This document shows, piece after piece, positions 25,660-34,700 of a DNA stretch of 64,000 nt. Made by a program: the position numbers and the translations under genes. The first letter of the stretch is position 1; each line of letters opens with the position of its first letter. The notes beneath the pieces were generated by a model. The model searched no databases and was not told the DNA's origin. It saw only the letters and a list, made by a program, of their open reading frames with translations. Source of the stretch: Littorina saxatilis (Eukaryota > Mollusca > Gastropoda > Littorinimorpha > Littorinidae); assembly GCF_037325665.1 (NCBI RefSeq), contig NC_090246.1, positions 36,207,232-36,271,231 on the forward strand, in the 5' to 3' direction.

Positions 25660-28600
25660 GCGCTCGGACTACTGTGGCGAAGTTACTGTGGCGAAGTTAC
25701 CGGGACCGGTGACGAATCTACCGTGTGACGAACTTACTGGTAGCCAAACGGTCATACACGTAAAAGCCGTGGGAGTTACAGCCCATGAACGAACAAACAA
25801 ACAGAGAAAACAAACCATGTCACAGTCTACCATCCCCCCCCCCCCCCCTTCACTGTAAATATACTAGGGATTTTATTTGTGTCATCGTCCTCTGTCTGTC
25901 TTCATCTTTGCTTGCACAAACATAAAAATTCATGTCAAGAATTTATGTTATTCTTTTAGACTAAAATCTACCCTTGCCTCAACATTTTGACTGACTGGAA
26001 ATACAAAACTGTAAATGAGGAAAAAGGTGGGAGCAAATGAGAAAAAAGAGAGAGGGGGGGGGCGACATTGTGTTTTTTTTTTCTTTTTTCCCCCTTTATC
26101 TTTGCATTATGATACATGTATAGCCATGTTGGCGGATTTGAATTTATCTTATTTTTATGAATGATTAAGTAGATGATGAGTGAACAGATGGCGAACCATG
26201 CGAAAATAATGAAAGAAAGAGAGTTTAGTGACACGCATAATAAGTGCCTCTCGGTGTCACCAAATTTGTGATTATTATGTCTCTTGTCTCCCCTAAGGTC
26301 ATGCATGATTCAAGTGACCTAATAATACTGCTGCGCAACTGCATAGGGTTACTCTGGGTAAAAATGTTTTGATAGGAGGCCTGGCAACATGCCACCAAAA
26401 AAAGCAGTTGGCAAAACAGCTGCAATGGAAAGAAATAGATATGCATTGATTTATCTGCCAACAAATACAGTAAGGCAGAGTGATAAAACTTACACACCTG
26501 GGGCAATCTCCTTCACTATCTTTCAATCAATGGCTAGAAGGCGCGAAGGAGAAAAAGACTATTTTTCAATCAAAAAATCCTAGTTTTAGACGGCAGCACT
26601 AGTATACTTTACAAGTTAAATTGTATTAGTGTGTGTGTTTATTGTAAAGTCATTGGAGACCCTTGCTAATAAGAAAATGTACTTCAAAAAACAATATAAA
26701 AACCTGAAAGTGAAAGATGACTATCTGAGGGGTCATTATGAGAAAGTTTTTCTGGTGAATTGGACCATAAAAAGTTTGAGGGACATTCCAAAGCTATAAT
26801 TTAGACAAAACTGCAATAATTAGCTGGAAAGTGGTTGCTATTTAATTAAACAAATTTTATTCAGAGAACAGTTGTTTCAATTACTCTTCAAGGTTTTAGG
26901 TTTTATTCAGTGTAAAGAGTCCTAGGCTGGGGTGCACGAGAAAGTTACCACCCAACCGGGAGCCACCCGCAGTGTTGGATTGGTTGAAAGTGTGATTTGT
27001 TGTGACTTTAACGAATCAGAACCAGCCGTTTGCTCTCTCCCGTTTGGATGGCACCCACTTTGGGTTTGTGCACCTCGGCCCTGACTTCCATTCATCGTCA
27101 AATCTTATTTAGTGCCGGATGGTATGTATGCACCTCGACAGATGAAAACCATTGGATTCAAGTATTCAAATCTATAATTTGACATGGCACAAGTGACAAC
27201 TCATCAGCTTTTGGAAAGCACAAAGAATATTTATCTGTCTTTTGTCATATTGATGTACAATATGTCTCCCCCAGCACTCTGATTACTCTCAGAAGTGGGT
27301 GTTAATCCTTTGACTGTCATTATCTCACTATTCCTGTTTGGAAGGCTACACTGTAGTCCTCCAAAATCCTTTCTATTTTTCATGGACAGCCAAGGATAGT
27401 GTGACTGGTCAATTTTGAACTGATCGTCACCTAGAGTGGGTCCTCTGTGACATACACCAGGCGTGCTTGATAAAGTTGATATCAGCCTGCTCACTCATCC
27501 ATGACAAGGCTGTTGGACTAGTTATAGGCTGAAAAGATTCTTGAATGAAGTTATCATCCACCAGTCCTTAGCAGAGTAGCCTCCCTAGAAAGGCATGATG
27601 ATGTCATGCGGAACTCCATCCCTACACATACTGACTTTAATAACGCCTTCAACAACCTCCAAGGTATTATTCGGCCTCCTAAACCACTGAGAGATTTGTC
27701 AAGTCGTGACATCACTATTTTGATGGTAGACGGTGGAGTGGAAGGGGGGCACAGGCCTGGAAGCATACAATGGAGACGCCAAGGCAGAGGATGATGTAAC
27801 TTGTATTTCACTCCTCAATGTAAAGCACAGGTTTACACAGTCCCGATAAAGTAATGGAACTTCAACACAATCGTCCACCAAAATCCATTTCGCTGATGTA
27901 AAACCAGCTATAAAACACTTGTTCCAACACACATAAAAGTTCTGTTCACATACTCCTCGAATACATGGTCAGCCATACGAAGTTAGTGGCTCAAAACTAC
28001 TCTCTGCTTCAATACAGCAGCATAGTCACTGTTCAATCACAAGTTGAACACCGCAAAACAAAATCACAAAGACCGCAGCCTGGTCTTCACACCACGAAAA
28101 CACTAGGGATTCTGCCAAAGGCCACGCTATTTACATGGGTGCAACCTGGAAAATTCCAAAAACCGGCAAAAGTTGGGGTCCAGCTTTTTTAGTATTTAAA
28201 ATGCCAAAAAAAACCTCTTCTGGAACAAAAACATCGGCAGCCGATGAAACCAAAAACCGGCTGCCGGCGTGTAGCCGGCAGAGTTGCACCCATGTATTTA
28301 GGATGAGAACGCACATTGTGGAAACCAGTCAAGACGCAGCTCAAGTACACAACACAGCAACAGACAGTATGCGTCAATGGGTCAAGGGAAATAATCGGGA
28401 CAGGGACTGAAAGTGAGGAGCAATACAATGGCTGTGAAATCTCAAGCCAGGCCAGATCTGAGATAGTGAACCAAACAGTTTTCACACTGAGTGTGCCTTT
28501 AATATACTGTTAAATATAAGGGTTGCTTAATTTGAGCTTGAGTTTATTCAGTAATCAAGAGTGGCATTCTGCAATCATCTTGACAGGTTTCACAGCTTCC

Positions 28601-31600
28601 ACAGATGTCGTAGGTCACCTGATGACCAGTCAAATACAATGCGACAATGCCACCATTATAAGTCTCACAAATACTTTTACAGGTAACATGACAAGATACT
28701 CACACAGAAGAAAATAATTACAATGTCCACTTACGTATAGTGTACACTTATAGACAACAGCACAGTCCACTTGCACAGAAGAATATGATTACAATGTACA
28801 CTTGATGACAACACAGGCCACACACACAGAAGAAAATAATGACAATGTAAACTTACGTATAGTGTACACTTATAGTCAACAGCACAGGACACTTCCACAT
28901 AGAATATAAAATTACAATGTACACTTGACAACAAAGGACACTCACACAGAAGAATATAATTACAGAGTACACTTACAAACAACACAGGACACATACAGAA
29001 TAATATTACAGTTGAATGACAGTGTACATCCATTCAAAAGTGAGATGGTCATTGAACTCTCTCAACTATGACAGAGTTGTATAGCACTTGAGTCGAATAC
29101 TCACACACACACTAAAAAACACACACACATGCAGGATATGCAAAGTGGCAGCTCATCAGGCGCTGGCTTAGTAGACCTGTATTTTTGTAAGCGCACAAGC
29201 CTTATGCTATTAACGATTATCTGAAATTACCCCCCTTGAGCACCTGCTGAAACCAAAGTAATCTTGGTTATGACCTATACCGCACACTTCCATAATTTTT
29301 CTTACAGCTAAATGGGCAGAAATAACCAAGCTAAAGTGCTCTCAATCCACAACCATAGTCGCTTTATTCGAAAGCAATAAGAAAGAAGACTTAATATATA
29401 AGGTCTGGGTGGGCGAGTGGTAAACGCACTTGCCTCGGAAGCGAGAGGTTGCGAGTTCGACCCTGGGTCAGGGCGTTAGCAATTTTCTCCCCCCTTTCCT
29501 AACCTAGGTGGTGGGTTCAAGTGCTAGTCTTTCGGATGAGACGAAAAACAGAGGTCCCTTCGTGTACACTACATTGGGGTGTGCACGTTAAAGATCCCAC
29601 GATTGACAAAAGGGTCTTTCCTGGCAAAATTGTATAGGCATAGATAAAAATGTCCACCAAAATACCCGTGTGACTTGGAATAATAGGCCGTGAAAGGTGA
29701 ATGCTCGCCCTAATAGGCTTGAGGCTTGCTGGCCGATGTGAATGCGGTGAATGCGTGATATATTGTGTAAAAAATTCCATCTCACACGGCATAAATAAAT
29801 CCCTGCGCCTTGAATCCGTGGTTGAGATATGTGCGCGATATAAATTGCATAAAATAAAATAAAATTAATGACATTGACAACACAATAAGACGATGTTCGG
29901 AAATAACTCTGTCGGGTTTGAATGGGATGTAAAAGAGCGAATACCCTTGCTTTTCCTCTGACAAATAACTTCAGATGTGCTCCTGTCCACGTTTTTTCGA
30001 CACACCCCTCGCTAGTGATTGGCCCCTCCAATGTTTGTCGAAGTAAAAACCAAGGGCATTCACTCTTTCCCAACCCGTACAAACCCGACAGAGTTATTTT
30101 CCGAATTCCTCTTTTGAAAATTGAGTGACACACAGACAGTAAAGGCCACACCACCACATATTCCTGAAACACTTTCAGGCAAGCCCTCTTGACACTCAAA
30201 GCTTAGAGTACAACTTTACTTACAGATGGTTGCTTTTGCATGCCCTCCCTTGCATCTGCGAGGCATTCCTTGTAACGTCTCAAGCCAAAGAGAGCCTGCA
30301 CCCTGCGATACTTTGCTTTCACATTCTCTGGTTGCAGGACAAGGGCTGCACAATAGGAAATGATTATGGTCACGCTCTGTATAGTGGAACCCCTGTTGTA
30401 AGACCCCCCCCCCCCCCCAATTTAAGACTTCCCCCTTAACGCACAACGGACCTTAATTCTTCAGATTTTCTGTTTATTACCTCTGTTAATTTACATCCAT
30501 TTTGAGACCAAATTTTCTCATGTTTTGAGATCTTAAAAGGGGGGTTCCTCTGTACACTGTTTGTGTGAAACAAGAATGAAGAATGCTGCAGAAATCTGTT
30601 CACTACTTTCTTTTATATATGCTTGTAAGAAATGAGCTAAAACAGTGTAAAACTGCTCCCCTCCATTCCGTTTATTAATTCTTTTTATATTTGAGCTATT
30701 TATTTCATGCTTGTAAGAAGTTTTGCCGCTCCTTTTAAACACTTTTTTAAGAATCTGATATTGCATTAACAAAATCTGGATAGACGTAAATTGTAAAAAG
30801 GGGAGGCTCCTGTGTCATGGTAATATTAAGTTGTGGTGAGTTAACCAAGGTGCAACTTTAACAATCATACACTCAATTGTAAGTCAAAGTATAATCTTTG
30901 TCCACTGAAAAATGCAGCACTGAATTACAAACTAACAACAAACAGGCACGCACAAACTGATTTTGTTGTCCACAATCACAAATGAAAATAGAATAACTAA
31001 AACAGCATTCGGCTTACCATTGTCAGAATAAGGTAGAGCTTCAGCAAAGCTGTTCTGAAACAGAAAAAAGGCAAAGCACATGTTTTAGTATTACTACTAG
31101 ATGTGTCAAAAACTGATCAAGCAACATTCAAAACAATTTCTAGCAACAAAAAAGCAAACATGATGCATAACCTCACCTAAATTGACAAAAGCCACCAGCA
31201 GACCTGGGAACCCCTGTTTTGCACTTGGAGTACAGTAGTACCTGCCATATCCGGTCACCCATTAGTCATTGCAAAGGTGACCGCAAATATCAGGTGGCCG
31301 TTCATTACAGGCCCCCTCCTCCTCCAAAAAACCCCCAAAAACACGATCAAGTTTTCATGAAGAAAAGAAAGCGATCATCCACGAGCCGCCGATTCATTGT
31401 CTCTGTTAGTTTTGCTTTCGTTTATACATCTTAATTATTTGCGTATTTAACTCGATCGTCCTGGCTAAGCTATTGTTTCGTATGTTTCTATGTGTGTTGT
31501 TTGGATTATTATATATGTATTTGAGTGTCAGATAAACAAGTGTTTCAAACTCACATCAGCTGTGATCGATCCGGAAGTGACTGCCGTAAATGTACATGTA

Positions 31601-31677
31601 TGCGCATGTCTGTATTTACAACTTGCGCATGCGTAAGTATTCATGTCGTCTGCTCGTGCTGTGCCGTCTGTGCACAC

Positions 31678-31709
<32 letters not shown>

Positions 31710-34700
31710 ACAGGCGCTCGCCCGCGAAAGTGACAAGTGGCCGTTAAGTGGCCGCTCCTGTCGAGTAAGAGGGGCACCTTAGGGCAAAAATCAGTGACCG
31801 TTGACCGCGTCAGACAGGTTAACGGCCATTAAGAGTCAATTATAGAAGGAAAACTCATTAGTCATGGGAAAGCTGGCCGCTCCGGGTAGGTTCACGCCCA
31901 CGAAAGGGCCGGAAATGGAAGGGACTACTGTATTCTCAAACAAACTTGCTGTATTTTCAGAAAAATGAGCGTACGTACTCCACACAGCATTTGAACATCC
32001 ATGATTCAAACATGCTTCCCTGACACGCGTACGTCGCACCGTTCATTAAGTTAAGCAAAACATTTTAAACACATGCTTCTTTCAATGTTTACTAACAAAA
32101 ACTGTAATCGTGTGTCAAAATACTGGATCGGCTTCGGGATGCGCTTGTGAAGAAAAGTAGTCTGGGAATTTTTCTCGTCGTATTTTTTTCCACAGACCGT
32201 ACTTATCGTATTCTAGACAATCATGCGTTCAAAATACGGCAAAATCGTATGGGTTCCCAGGTCTGCACCAGGCTTTGAAAAACTGACAGTACAATAAATA
32301 AACACTGCACAAAAACTCTCATAAAGAATCTTACAATGTACTTCCTATTGCAGTGAGAATGTTATTTATTTTTGTATTATTCATGTTAACAGTGTTGTTC
32401 TCAGACTTAGAGGACAATACGTCAGGTGCGCCTGGACTGAATGTATGTATAGGTGAAAATGTCCTGACTACAAAAACAAATGTTCCATCAAAAATAGCTC
32501 CTGCACGTCAAAACTATCGGACAGTTGACCGGCACGGGGTCAGAACAATACGTCAGATCAAAAAAGTATGCATCAATGACCGAATACTGAGGCCTGGGAA
32601 CAACACTGATGCATTTACTTTGTTTATTTATTGCAGAGATCCTAATGAGAAAAAAGCATACAGTCTTTTGGTAGCAGAGAGCTCCGTTAAAGAAGAGCGT
32701 GGGAACAACATTGATGTATTTATTTATATATTTATGAGATCCCAATGAGAAAGAAACGTACAGTCTTCAGGTAGCAGAGAGCTCCGTTAGAGAAGAGCGT
32801 GGGAACAACATTGATGTATTTATTTATATATTTATGAGATCCCAATGAGAAAGAAATGTAGTCTTCAGGTAGCAGAGAGCTCCGTTAGAGAAGAGCTTGG
32901 TAACAACATTGATGTATTTATTTATATATTTATGAGATCCCAATGAGAAAGAAACGTACAGTCTTCAGGTAGCAGAGAGCTCCATTAGAGAAGAGCGTGG
33001 CCATGAAGTCCTCGTCCACCTCATGGTAGAAGCGCTCCTCCAGGACTTGCGCCACAAAGAGCGCACTCTTGTAGTGCAGGCTGGCTTGGAAGAACTGCGC
33101 CTCCTTGAACAGCTGGTTCCCTTCATCCTTCAGGTCTTGGATCAGAACCAGCAGCACAGCCTGACAAAGTTCACAATCACACTGAGTATAAGTCGTAACA
33201 AAAACATACAGTAGAACCCCCTTTTTAAGACCCCCTAATTTAAGACTTTGCCTATTTTAAGACCTTGCTTTTTCAAATTTCTGTAACCACTGTAAAACTC
33301 CCTCCTTTTTAAGACCTCATTTTCTCAGATTTTTGAAGGTCTTAAAAGGGGGGTTCCACTGTATTCAGTTTCAAGTTCCCTGATTGACACTGTTTTATCC
33401 TCCCTACCCAAAACTTTTTCTTGACCTTAAAAAATAAAACCTTTTCGTTTTAATCTATCGATTTGCAAACAACAGAAGGGAAGCTATATTTCTCAGACAA
33501 CTAGGGGACACAACTCACATGCGTTCTGCAATTCACCCTTTCGGAGTCTCAGGCGAGAGTCCGCGCATTGCATGCTGGGATTGCAAATTGTACCAAACAC
33601 GATGTCTTCAGGAGAGGTACATTGCCGATTGCGTTCAAGTTTTCCCTCGTAAGCTCTTATCTCTTTGATATTTCTGTGGTTTTTGTCCCACGATAGTTTC
33701 ATGTTATAAGCGGAATGGATCTTGAGTGTGTTTGGTACAACGGAGCGCCCCCTGCCGCCAAAAATGTGACTAGCCACACATGCGCACTCGAAACTCCGAA
33801 GGGGTGTATTACGCCTGGTGGGTGACTTATGTGCAGACCTGCTAGTGACTTAACCCCCTTCGTATGTACACGCAAGCACAAGATCAAGTACGCACAGAAA
33901 AGATCCTGTAATCCATGTCAGAATTCGGTGGGTTATAGAAACACGAAAATACCCAGCATGCTTCCCCCGAAATATAGAGTGCAGTCCCTTCTGCGCCGAG
34001 CGGCTGCATTTCAGGGCTCTCTCATATTTCGTACTGTGTGCCTTGAGTCGCCTTGCGGTGAGATATGTGCGCGATATAAATTCTCGTATTATTATTAATT
34101 TATTTTCAGCAATAGCGGAGTTCACAGGCATTTCCCTCCCCTTTCCATTTTGTTCCGGAGGTTATAAAACTTCTTATCCGACAGAAGAGAGCAAGAAAAG
34201 TTAACAAAACCAACACATTCCACTTACCTTAGTTGTCTTTGGCTCCTTTTCAGCACTGAAACAAATATCAGTCATTTAAACAAGGTACAATATTTACATT
34301 TACTACCCTCATAATCATACATTCTACTAGCACGCATTGTTACTTCAGATTAGAAATCAGCAACAATAGTGAACAGACGTACTAATACGCTAGTATGTGC
34401 ACAACTGAAAATTGTAATTATTACCTGTCACTATTACTCTTGCCATCCTTTGAGAATGAACAAGCAATGCCTAAGCTAAGTCTTCATTTTCTCATTGTCC
34501 GTTTGTTCACAGGTGGGCCAGTGGGGAGCATCTCGTTACTCCCCCGTATCGTTACTCCCCCGGCTTGTTACTAACCCTAACCCAACCCTAACCCTAAGGG
34601 GGAGTAACGAGCCGGGGGAGTAACGAGCTGATCCCGGCCAGTGCACTATGTTTTTTTTTACTTGAATGTTTTGATTGAATGTTATTTTATTTAAGAAATG

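Noticed and set aside
28690-29030. A CRISPR-like array
   Set aside because: Repeat units are imperfect, spacers are not unique and the context is an animal intron; this is a minisatellite.
29404-29476. A tRNA gene
   Set aside because: A and B boxes are present, but the acceptor stem does not close and the sequence runs into a SINE body shared with another copy.
32353-32748. A 131-residue plus-strand gene starting MRMLFIFVLFML
   Set aside because: It looks like a signal peptide but runs antisense through the exon-end repeat of the ZC3H7-like gene and has no recognisable domain.
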